A stretch of DNA of 5,261 nt from NCBI GenBank assembly GCA_028691905.1, contig JAQUYJ010000076.1, positions 1 through 5,261 on the forward strand, given 5' to 3'. The notes beneath the pieces were generated by a model, which worked only from the letters and a program-made list of their open reading frames with translations, ran no database searches and was not told where the DNA came from. Positions 1 through 5,261 of the stretch are shown piece by piece. Positions within the stretch are counted from its first letter, which is position 1, and every line of letters begins with the position of its first letter. This stretch comes from Bacilli bacterium (lineage in GTDB: Bacteria; Bacillota_I; Bacilli_A; ML615J-28; CAG-698). The position numbers were made by a program, and so were the translations under genes.

Positions 1-1
1 C

Positions 2-31
2 TGCCCTGTAGAAGCAATTATCGAACAATAA
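2..31 (+). CDS. C-terminal tail of a convergent gene, possibly a ferredoxin (partial)
   Basis: Only the last nine codons and a TAA stop are inside the window, reading CPVEAIIEQ. The string Cys-Pro-Val-x-Ala-Ile near a C-terminus is typical of small [4Fe-4S] ferredoxins, where this cysteine is the last cluster ligand and is followed by a proline. The other cysteines, which would be needed to confirm this, lie outside the window. That the frame is a real gene end is supported by position: the stop codon sits at the foot of a strong terminator hairpin (30-58) that also has a T-tract in the plus direction, as expected for a gene converging on the minus-strand Nif3-like gene. With only nine residues, a chance open frame cannot be excluded. 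Confidence 0.4.
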   Translation, partial: CPVEAIIEQ

Positions 32-63
32 AAAAGTGGTCTTTTCTACCACTTTTTTTATTT
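30..63. terminator. Bidirectional rho-independent terminator
   Basis: An 11-bp perfect stem pairs AAAAAAGTGGT (30-40) with ACCACTTTTTT (48-58) around the 7-base loop CTTTTCT. On the plus strand the stem runs into a T-rich tail (53-63). On the minus strand the A-run at 30-35 becomes the U-tract. It lies between the stop of the plus-strand tail (TAA at 29-31) and the stop of the minus-strand Nif3-like gene (TAA read at 65-63), so it can serve both. It marks the 3' end of the trmK-nif3 unit. Confidence 0.88.
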
Positions 64-842
64 TATGCAAACCAAATGGGATCGGTGTTTATTTTGCTGA
101 TATAGACCTTATATTTCGCTCCCAGTCGATTTTTTAAACGTATTTGTAAATGATTCAGGCCCGATTTTTCTAACCCGTGGGGGATTTCCATCATTGCCAA
201 TTGATGAAAATCAGCATATTGAACACTGCTCAATTTAAATTCTCCGGTCAGATAAACGTCACATTTCTCTTCTATTGCTTGCCTGATTTCTTCAAGATGA
301 CAGCCGCTCCCACCTACTATCCCGACTCGTTTAATCATTTTATTTGGTGAACCGACAATTTTCAGCCCTTTGATATTGAATTTTTCTTTCACATGAATAC
401 AAAAATCAGTTAATGAGACGGGTTCAATATCACCTACCCGCAGATAGGAATCACGTTTTACTTGACCTTTTATATTATTCAATTCAAGAACAGATGCCAA
501 TGTGTCATTAATCCCATGTTCTGCAACATCCATATTCGTATGTGCTGCATAAAAAGATATCTGATTATTTATCATTTTCTCTAAAATTTGCGTATGTTCA
601 TCATTCATAAAAAAGGTGGCCAATGGATAATAAGGAAAAGGATGATGGGCAATGATGAGATTTGCATTCAGATTAATCGCTTCTTCTATTACTTGTTTTG
701 TTAAATCGAGCGTAAGTAAAATATTCTGAAGCGTTTCCGTTTTGGATCCAATCGTAAAACCAACTTTTGTTGCATCTTCTACATTGGCCAGTTCAATCGG
801 AAACCATTCGTCCAAACATGTAACGATGTCTTTAATTTGCAT
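63..842 (-). CDS. Nif3-like dinuclear metal centre protein (YqfO/YbgI family), short form
   Basis: This 259-residue protein belongs to the Nif3/DUF34 family, cytosolic proteins that bind two metal ions. Their cellular role is unsettled; GTP cyclohydrolase I type 2 is a common but weakly supported label. Visible family motifs in order are IIAHHPF (63-69; H66 and H67), AAHTNMD (99-105; H101, D105), VGGSGC (176-181), YLTGEFK (197-203) and PHGLEKSGL (221-229; H222, E225). The histidines and acidic residues are the expected metal ligands. B. subtilis YqfO is about 370 residues because of a PII-like insert between the halves; here the chain passes straight from about 125 to 170 without it. Family members usually have TGD where this one has TGE. 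The ATG at 842 has a strong SD (AAAAGGAG, 849-856) with a 6-nt spacer, and the gene overlaps the end of trmK by 11 bp, so translational coupling is likely. In B. subtilis the same pair (yqfN-yqfO) also lies near sigA. Confidence 0.92.
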   Translation of the reverse strand: MQIKDIVTCLDEWFPIELANVEDATKVGFTIGSKTETLQNILLTLDLTKQVIEEAINLNANLIIAHHPFPYYPLATFFMNDEHTQILEKMINNQISFYAAHTNMDVAEHGINDTLASVLELNNIKGQVKRDSYLRVGDIEPVSLTDFCIHVKEKFNIKGLKIVGSPNKMIKRVGIVGGSGCHLEEIRQAIEEKCDVYLTGEFKLSSVQYADFHQLAMMEIPHGLEKSGLNHLQIRLKNRLGAKYKVYISKINTDPIWFA

Positions 843-1470
843 TTTTTTCTCCTTTTAATACGTAATTTTCAATGAATTCTTTTTTTTGAATATTCTTTTT
901 TTGATGCCAGTCTTTTATTTTCAAATACTCTTCTTTCCATTTTTGGATAAATAGGGTATCTTTTTTTTGAAGCAAGCAGGGGCCAAACAAAATTTCTTCC
1001 GGACGCAAGTCGCGTTCACCCGGTTCAAAAACGATTATCTCATAGAAGTGCTTCCTTTCAAAGATAATCTTCTCAGAAACGATTTTAAAAGCTATATTCT
1101 TGCTATATTCCCGTATTTTATCCGGATTTTTATTCACTTGGATAATCATTCGTTTGATTAATTTTAATTTCTCTTTGCTTTGATCGAGAATTTTTATAGC
1201 CAGATCCGCTCCCAGTCCAGCAAGAATGATTACTTCAACTTTATTACTTAAATTGCTTAATCCATCGCTTAATGAAAATTCAACAGCATCACAAAATCCA
1301 CCCAAATTTTTCTTTGCTGCTTCAAGCGGTCCTTCTTTGTTATCGATGGCTTGGGCGAAGGTAATTCCATATGAAAAAGCCTTTTTAATCAATAAACCAT
1401 GATCACACCCGATATCAGCAATTTTTTGATAGGGAGGAATAAATTTTGCTAGTTCTTCTAATCGTATCAT
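832..1470 (-). CDS. trmK: tRNA (adenine-22-N1)-methyltransferase TrmK
   Basis: TrmK is a SAM-dependent Rossmann-fold enzyme that methylates N1 of A22 in the D-arm of certain tRNAs. From the ATG start the protein has 212 residues; B. subtilis TrmK is somewhat longer. Motif I, ADIGCDHG (18-25), binds SAM and matches the family pattern DIGsDHa. Further motifs are SDGL (68-71), LAGLGA (83-88, family AGMGG), IQVN (110-113, family LQPN), YEIIVFEPGERD (143-154) and FGP...FIQKW in the C-terminal part. The last 50 residues are lysine-rich with an alpha-helical look, like the family's coiled-coil tail. I chose the ATG at 1470 over an in-frame GTG at 1479, because that GTG lies inside the SD (AAGGTGG, 1476-1482), which is 5 nt from the ATG. 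Its own promoter lies at 1489-1517. The 3' end overlaps the Nif3-like gene by 11 bp. The changed motifs leave activity to be tested; the family assignment itself is firm. Confidence 0.9.
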   Translation of the reverse strand: MIRLEELAKFIPPYQKIADIGCDHGLLIKKAFSYGITFAQAIDNKEGPLEAAKKNLGGFCDAVEFSLSDGLSNLSNKVEVIILAGLGADLAIKILDQSKEKLKLIKRMIIQVNKNPDKIREYSKNIAFKIVSEKIIFERKHFYEIIVFEPGERDLRPEEILFGPCLLQKKDTLFIQKWKEEYLKIKDWHQKKNIQKKEFIENYVLKGEKNAN

Positions 1471-1475
1471 ATCAA

Positions 1476-1482
1476 CCACCTT
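1476..1482 (-). promoter_or_regulatory. Ribosome binding site of trmK (decides the start)
   Basis: On the minus strand AAGGTGG is followed by five bases (TTGAT) and ATG. The upstream in-frame GTG at 1479-1477 overlaps this site and has no SD of its own, so the ATG is preferred. The arrangement is nearly identical to that of dnaG (TAGGTGG, TTGGA, then TTG). Confidence 0.8.
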
Positions 1483-1488
1483 ATTTTT

Positions 1489-1517
1489 ATTCTAGCAAAA
1501 AATGACACAAATGTAAA
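1489..1517 (-). promoter_or_regulatory. Sigma-A type promoter for trmK-nif3
   Basis: On the minus strand the -35 box is TTTACA (1517-1512, 5 of 6 to TTGACA). The spacer is exactly 17 bp and the -10 box is TAGAAT (1494-1489, 5 of 6 to TATAAT). An extended -10 TG precedes the box with one base between (TGCTAGAAT). The expected transcription start, about 7 bases downstream, is near 1482, which would leave a leader of only about 12 nt with the SD at the extreme 5' end. The -35 box lies in the tail of the rpoD terminator. The predicted start site is inferred from spacing only. Confidence 0.72.
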
Positions 1518-1541
1518 TAAAAAGATACCCAATGGTATCTT
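1513..1541 (-). terminator. Modest intrinsic terminator at the end of rpoD
   Basis: The perfect 8-bp stem AAGATACC (1522-1529) / GGTATCTT (1534-1541) has a 4-base loop. On the minus strand it is followed by TTTTTATTTACA, with the first two Ts from the stem. The rpoD stop codon TAA (1542-1540) overlaps the base of the stem. With only three G-C pairs and a broken U-tract, termination is probably incomplete, so some read-through into trmK-nif3 is plausible. Confidence 0.65.
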
Positions 1542-2799
1542 ATTTATATTGAATAAGTCTTTTCTGTCTTGTCGGATGCCGTAAACGCCGAATGGCTTTT
1601 GCCTCTATCTGGCGGATTCGTTCTCTTGTTACACCGAACTCTTTTCCTACTTCTTCGAGCGTATGGGGTTTGCCATCGGTTAAGCCAAAACGCAAACGAA
1701 GTACTTTTTCTTCTCGCGGTGTCAAGGTTTTTAAAACTGTATCAATTTCTTCCTTATATTTTTCATTGATAGTATAATCCAAAGGATTAGGCAACTCAAC
1801 ATCATGAACAAAATCACCGAGAGTGGAATCATCTTCTTCGCCAACTGGAGTTTCCAATGAAACTGGTTCCTGAGCGATTTTTTGGATTTGCTGTACTTTC
1901 TCAACAGAGATTTTCAATTCATTCGCCAATTCTTCGGATGTAGGATCGCGGCGTAGTTCCTGTGTTAATTTTCGCTGTGTCCGCACCAGTTTGTTGATGG
2001 TTTCAACCATATGCACAGGTATTCGGATTGTTCTTGCCTGATCAGCTATCGCTCGTGTGATTGCCTGACGAATCCACCATGTAGCATAAGTGGAAAATTT
2101 AAATCCTTTGGTTGGATCAAATTTATTGACCGCTTTCATCAATCCCATATTGCCTTCTTGAATCAGGTCCTGGAATTGCATTCCTCTTCCCAGATACCGT
2201 TTAGCGATCGAAACAACCAAGCGTAAATTGGATTCAATTAAAACTTGCCTTGCCTCTTGACCGTTTTCAATTTTCTGTGCAATCGTCTGCAATTCTTCTT
2301 CTGTGAATTCAACAGGTTTTTTGCTTCGTTTATTCAAGCGAAGTCTTTCTTCACCTAATAATCCGTCCTGTACTTTTCTCGATAAATCCAGTTCCTGATA
2401 AGTAGTCAACAAATCAATTTGACCGATTTCTTTTAAGTACATTTTTATAGGATCATCCGCACTGGAAGGTGGGACTATATTGGATACAATATCGTCAATA
2501 TCTTTGGTTTTTAAATCATTTTCAATTTCATTTGAAAAAGAATCAAAATCAGGATCACAATCCAGATCGGGTTCATCCAAATCACCGCAGTCTTCATCCT
2601 CTTCCAAAGTTTTTAATTCATACTCTTCCAAATCTTCATCTTTAACCAAATCGACATTTTCCTGCTCCAAATATTTGGATAATTCATCAAAATCTTCACT
2701 GTCTTCATCTATTAATTCCAATATTTTTTTTACAGCAATATATCCTTTTTTCTTTCCTTCTTCAATCAACAAAGCTAATGCTTGGTTTTCTTGGATCAT
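1540..2799 (-). CDS. rpoD: Primary RNA polymerase sigma factor (SigA/RpoD, sigma-70 group 1)
   Basis: This is the housekeeping sigma factor that directs RNA polymerase to most promoters. At 419 residues it is longer than B. subtilis SigA (371). A region 1.1-like N-terminus (1-30) leads into a very acidic linker: 35 of residues 31-104 are Asp or Glu. Region 1.2 starts near [12 protein letters not shown] (115-126). An extra segment of about 30 residues (147-180) precedes region 2. Region 2 holds [12 protein letters not shown] (191-202), the core-binding [14 protein letters not shown] (211-224) and [13 protein letters not shown] (235-247), with Q245 and T248 at the positions that read the -10 box. 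Region 3.0 is PVHMVETIN (261-269), with the H263/E266 pair linked to extended -10 recognition. The 3.2 finger lies near [20 protein letters not shown] (311-330). The region 4.2 helix-turn-helix is [20 protein letters not shown] (381-400). The ATG has an AAGGAG SD (2809-2814) with a 9-nt spacer, set in the end of dnaG 4 bp upstream, so the two are co-transcribed. Confidence 0.98.
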   Translation of the reverse strand: MIQENQALALLIEEGKKKGYIAVKKILELIDEDSEDFDELSKYLEQENVDLVKDEDLEEYELKTLEEDEDCGDLDEPDLDCDPDFDSFSNEIENDLKTKDIDDIVSNIVPPSSADDPIKMYLKEIGQIDLLTTYQELDLSRKVQDGLLGEERLRLNKRSKKPVEFTEEELQTIAQKIENGQEARQVLIESNLRLVVSIAKRYLGRGMQFQDLIQEGNMGLMKAVNKFDPTKGFKFSTYATWWIRQAITRAIADQARTIRIPVHMVETINKLVRTQRKLTQELRRDPTSEELANELKISVEKVQQIQKIAQEPVSLETPVGEEDDSTLGDFVHDVELPNPLDYTINEKYKEEIDTVLKTLTPREEKVLRLRFGLTDGKPHTLEEVGKEFGVTRERIRQIEAKAIRRLRHPTRQKRLIQYK

Positions 2800-2803
2800 G
2801 CAA

Positions 2804-4576
2804 TTACTCTCCTTTTTTAAATTTCATTTTAATCTGTTTTTTCTTTAACTGTGTTTGAATAGATAAATCTTCCGCTGTAATTTCACGGTTTTTACAGTCT
2901 TCCTGGTGAATGTTTTTTGCTTTATAAACTTGATACATTTTGAAATCTTCCAAATAGCGACCCCATTTCTCTTTTGCTGGGATTGGGTAAATATGACATA
3001 TATCATGATAAAGCTGCATCAATTCAGCGGGGATGGTTTTCTCAATCCATTCCGAATTGGAAAGGTCATTTTTAACTTCACACAAATGAACCATCAGTGA
3101 CTGATGGGACGGTGAAACAAAACAATAATTAAAACCTCGAAATATCTCATCAAATAATTGCGGTTCTTTCAGAGCTAAATAGATTAGCTGTTCTTGAATG
3201 ATGGTAAACTTCCGATCAAAATTAGGTTTTGTTATCTTTTTAGTTTCTAATGCGGGTAGATCAACCTCTATAAAAGACGCGACTGGAGCTTGTGTAATAA
3301 GCTCCTGATAATCAGAAAATATATTATCAACAGAAAGATTCAATTCGCTTGCTAATTTTTTTAAGTAACTTTCGATCAGTATATGAGAGTGGAAAAAATT
3401 TAAATAAGAAAAAATTGATTTCTTAAATTGTTCCATGCTGTTTAAATCATCTTTTATTAGATTTTTTTTTGCTTGGCTATAAAGGAAATCCATTCCATTC
3501 GATGCCTGGTTCTGGAGAATATCATATAATGCTTTTTCCCCGAACTGATTGATATAGTCATCTGGATCTTTTCCGTCCGGCAAAAAAACAACACGAACTT
3601 CCATTTCTTCTTGAACACACATTAAGATGGCTCGTTTCGTTGCTTCGATTCCCGGATCATCTCCGTCATAACAAATCGTTACATGGGATGTTAGTCTCTT
3701 CATTGCCCGTATTTGTTCGATAGTCAGAGCAGTTCCCATACTGGCAACACTATGATTGATACCAGCCCGGTAAGCAGCAATAACATCCAAAAAACCTTCA
3801 AACAAAAACACGTGGTCATTCTTTTTTATATCCTGATTTGCTTCGTGATAATGGTAAAGAATTTGACTCTTCTTAAAAATTACATTTTCATTGCTGTTTA
3901 CATATTTTGCTTCATCATGATTCAAAAGATATTTTCGTCCACTGAAACCAACAACATTTCCCCGCAGATCATGCAAAGGGAACATAATTCTTTTCCGAAA
4001 AACATCAAAGTACTTATCTTTCAAGCGGATTAACCCACAGTCTACCATATCTAAAGCAAGATGTCCTTTTTCTGTCATTGCTTGAAACAAGTCATCCTGA
4101 TCTGAGCCTGATAAACCGATTTCAAAGTGTTGAATGATTTCATCACTTAAATGTCTGCCTGCAAGGTAAGCCAGTGCTTCTTTTCCTTCTTCTGTATTCC
4201 GAAGATAAAACCGATAAAAAGAACTGGCATCATTCATCAGAGTATAATATTTTTTGTTTTTATTCTGTTCAATCTCTGTTTTGGTGGATTCCACTTTTAT
4301 TCCCACCGTTTCACCAACTTCGCGAAGCGCTTCAATAAAAGGGATGTTTTTATATCGTTCCACAAATGAAACAACATTGCCAGAAGCATTGCAACTGAAA
4401 CATTTAAAAATTTTCTTTGTTGGAGAAACAGACATGGATGGATGGTTATCATTATGAAAAGGACAAAGCCCAATATAACTGGAGCCTTGTTTTTCCAATG
4501 CGACATATTGTCCTATAATCTGTACAATATCCGCTTTTTCCTTTATTTCTTCAATTGTGTTTTGAAAATTTTTCAA
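2804..4576 (-). CDS. dnaG: DNA primase DnaG
   Basis: DnaG makes RNA primers at the replication fork together with the DnaB-type helicase. Numbered from the TTG start (590 residues, usual family length), the CHC2 zinc-binding domain has ligands C38, H41, C59 and C62 in LCPFH and KCFSC. The RNA polymerase-like catalytic core has the basic stretch [22 protein letters not shown] split over 193-214. The Toprim motifs are EGFLD (260-264; more often EGYMD), CYDGDDPG (302-309; D304, D306) and [10 protein letters not shown] (332-341). The last 140 or so residues, starting near [17 protein letters not shown], fit the divergent helicase-binding domain. The TTG at 4576 is chosen because AGGTGG (4582-4587) sits 5 nt upstream. 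An in-frame GTG at 4585, three codons earlier, would lack an SD. The gene follows glyS by 9 bp and precedes rpoD by 4 bp. The dnaG-rpoD pairing is widely conserved in bacteria. Confidence 0.97.
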   Translation of the reverse strand: MKNFQNTIEEIKEKADIVQIIGQYVALEKQGSSYIGLCPFHNDNHPSMSVSPTKKIFKCFSCNASGNVVSFVERYKNIPFIEALREVGETVGIKVESTKTEIEQNKNKKYYTLMNDASSFYRFYLRNTEEGKEALAYLAGRHLSDEIIQHFEIGLSGSDQDDLFQAMTEKGHLALDMVDCGLIRLKDKYFDVFRKRIMFPLHDLRGNVVGFSGRKYLLNHDEAKYVNSNENVIFKKSQILYHYHEANQDIKKNDHVFLFEGFLDVIAAYRAGINHSVASMGTALTIEQIRAMKRLTSHVTICYDGDDPGIEATKRAILMCVQEEMEVRVVFLPDGKDPDDYINQFGEKALYDILQNQASNGMDFLYSQAKKNLIKDDLNSMEQFKKSIFSYLNFFHSHILIESYLKKLASELNLSVDNIFSDYQELITQAPVASFIEVDLPALETKKITKPNFDRKFTIIQEQLIYLALKEPQLFDEIFRGFNYCFVSPSHQSLMVHLCEVKNDLSNSEWIEKTIPAELMQLYHDICHIYPIPAKEKWGRYLEDFKMYQVYKAKNIHQEDCKNREITAEDLSIQTQLKKKQIKMKFKKGE

Positions 4577-4581
4577 TCCAA

Positions 4582-4590
4582 CCACCTACT
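4582..4590 (-). promoter_or_regulatory. Ribosome binding site of dnaG (supports a TTG start)
   Basis: On the minus strand AGTAGGTGG is followed by TTGGA and TTG. The site contains the glyS stop codon TAG (4588-4586), so ribosomes finishing glyS end on the SD of dnaG. Upstream of the alternative GTG at 4585 the sequence reads AAAGATTCAGTAG, which offers no well-placed SD. Confidence 0.72.
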
Positions 4591-5261
4591 GAATCTTTTT
4601 GATAATATATGCTTCAACCTCATCTATGGCAATTCTAATTTGTTCCATACTGTCACGTTCCCGTATTGTTACACAATGATCTTCCAAACTGTCGAAATCA
4701 AACGTCAAACAATAGGGTGTACCTATCGCATCCTGGCGACGATATCGTTTTCCGATTTTTCCACTGGTGTCAAAATCACAAAGAAACGATTTAGTAAGTT
4801 TAAAATATAACTCTTCTGCTTGCGGGATAAGTTTATTCGTCAAAGGCAAAACAGCAAGTTTGACTGGGGCAAGAGCAGGATGAAGGTGCAGAATTTCACG
4901 AATTTCACCATCGGGGAGTTTTTCTTCTTCATAAGCTGAAGTTAATACAGCAAGCAAGAGGCGTTCCACTCCGACAGAAGGTTCAATGACATAGGGAAGA
5001 TATTTGCTGTTGTCTTCCGGATCAAAATACTCTAAAGGTTCATTTGAATGTTTTTGATGTGTTGCCAGATCATAATCAGTTCGGTCAGCTATACCCCATA
5101 ATTCTCCCCAACCAAAGAAAAACAAAAATTCTATATCGGTTGTTGCATTGGAATAAAAAGACAATTCATTTTGGTCATGATCGCGAGTACGCAGGCGGTT
5201 GGAATTCAAACCGATTTCATGAAGAAAATTCAAACAAAAATCTTTCCAGTAAGCGAACCAT
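4586..5261 (-). CDS. glyS: Glycyl-tRNA synthetase, dimeric (alpha2, class IIa) type, 3' half
   Basis: The enzyme attaches glycine to tRNA-Gly in the cytosol. The reading frame is open to the window edge (first whole codon TGG at 5260-5258), so about 224 C-terminal residues are present. Bacterial alpha2 GlyRS is about 460-500 residues, so roughly half is missing. Visible from the first whole codon are ELSFYSNATTDIEF (32-45) and FGWGELWGIADRTDYDL (49-65), both hallmarks of the single-chain GlyRS. Class II motif 3 is EPSVGVERLLLAVL (93-106), with the ATP-contacting arginine at 100. The anticodon-binding domain runs from about 121 to the end and includes APVKLAVLPL and RYRRQDAIGTPYCLTFD. The type is the one in Staphylococcus and Mollicutes, unlike the two-subunit GlyQ/GlyS of B. 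subtilis. A TTG at 5233 in this frame is an internal leucine, because coding similarity continues upstream of it. The gene ends in TAG, 9 bp before dnaG. Confidence 0.95.
   Translation of the reverse strand, partial: WFAYWKDFCLNFLHEIGLNSNRLRTRDHDQNELSFYSNATTDIEFLFFFGWGELWGIADRTDYDLATHQKHSNEPLEYFDPEDNSKYLPYVIEPSVGVERLLLAVLTSAYEEEKLPDGEIREILHLHPALAPVKLAVLPLTNKLIPQAEELYFKLTKSFLCDFDTSGKIGKRYRRQDAIGTPYCLTFDFDSLEDHCVTIRERDSMEQIRIAIDEVEAYIIKKIQ

Noticed and set aside
1477..1479. GTG as the start of trmK
   Set aside because: It falls inside the SD of the ATG at 1470, lacks an SD of its own, and lies at or before the expected transcript start.
2480..2848. 122-residue serine-rich open frame on the plus strand opposite rpoD
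   Set aside because: Its serine richness is the mirror of the Asp/Glu codons of the sigma acidic linker; it has no SD or family resemblance and lies wholly antisense to an unmistakable gene.
2920..2960. Internal promoter for rpoD within the end of dnaG (a TATAAA on the minus strand at 2926-2921)
   Set aside because: No acceptable -35 hexamer lies at 16-18 bp spacing (AAGATT at 17), so it is not supported, although B. subtilis does have internal sigA promoters.
4318..4333. Two overlapping 10-bp palindromes, CTTCGCGAAG and GAAGCGCTTC
   Set aside because: They encode the conserved EALREV segment of DnaG, so the protein sequence explains much of the pattern; the dyads are short and not near a promoter.
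4297..4506. 69-residue minus-strand frame inside dnaG
   Set aside because: It is a shifted frame under the zinc-binding domain of DnaG, whose CHC2 ligands are intact in the main frame; no sign of a frameshift.
4442..4810. 122-residue open frame on the plus strand across the glyS-dnaG junction
   Set aside because: It is antisense to two well-identified genes, has a low-complexity Phe/Tyr-rich translation, and no ribosome binding site was seen.
1..5261. CRISPR array, insertion sequence, tRNA/rRNA gene, riboswitch or a novel defence system
   Set aside because: No spaced direct repeats, transposase, terminal repeats, structured RNA or unknown accessory gene was seen; every long frame is explained by a housekeeping family.

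Overview
The window is an AT-rich stretch carrying a housekeeping gene block, nearly all on the minus strand. Read in transcription order (right to left) it holds the 3' half of a dimeric (alpha2-type) glycyl-tRNA synthetase gene, dnaG (primase), rpoD/sigA (primary sigma factor), trmK (tRNA adenine-22 N1-methyltransferase) and a Nif3/YqfO-family gene. This order, the AAGGAG-type ribosome binding sites and the protein sequences point to a low-GC Gram-positive (Bacillota). A single-chain GlyRS directly before dnaG, with no ccpN/yqfL pair between them, suggests the Erysipelotrichia/Mollicutes-like side of the phylum, but that placement is inference. UGA is not needed as a tryptophan codon: the tryptophans inspected are TGG, and all genes end in TAA or TAG.

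Layout: glyS (4586-5261, 5' part missing) is followed after 9 bp by dnaG (TTG start at 4576). Four bp after dnaG comes rpoD (2799-1540), whose ribosome binding site lies in the end of dnaG. A short hairpin with a T-tract overlaps the rpoD stop codon. Its T-tract runs into a good sigma-A promoter (TTTACA, 17 bp, TAGAAT with an extended TG) that sits just before trmK. trmK (1470-832) overlaps the Nif3-like gene (842-63) by 11 bp. The block ends in a strong hairpin (30-58) that can terminate in both directions. The first 31 bases read in plus frame as the tail of a convergent gene ending CPVEAIIEQ, which resembles a ferredoxin C-terminus.

The genes cover tRNA charging (GlyRS), replication priming (DnaG), core transcription (SigA), tRNA modification (TrmK) and a metal-binding protein of unsettled function (Nif3-like). 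The sequence suggests two units: glyS-dnaG-rpoD, ending in a modest terminator, and trmK-nif3, with its own promoter and translational coupling. No gene-free stretch exceeds 300 bases; the longest gap is 69 bp, between rpoD and trmK.

I found no mobile element, CRISPR array, RNA gene or novel system. The points worth a second look are regulatory (interleaved terminator and promoter, a near-leaderless transcript, start codons chosen by SD position) and family-level (an unusually long acidic sigma N-terminus, a short insert in sigma, altered motifs in TrmK, a short-form Nif3).
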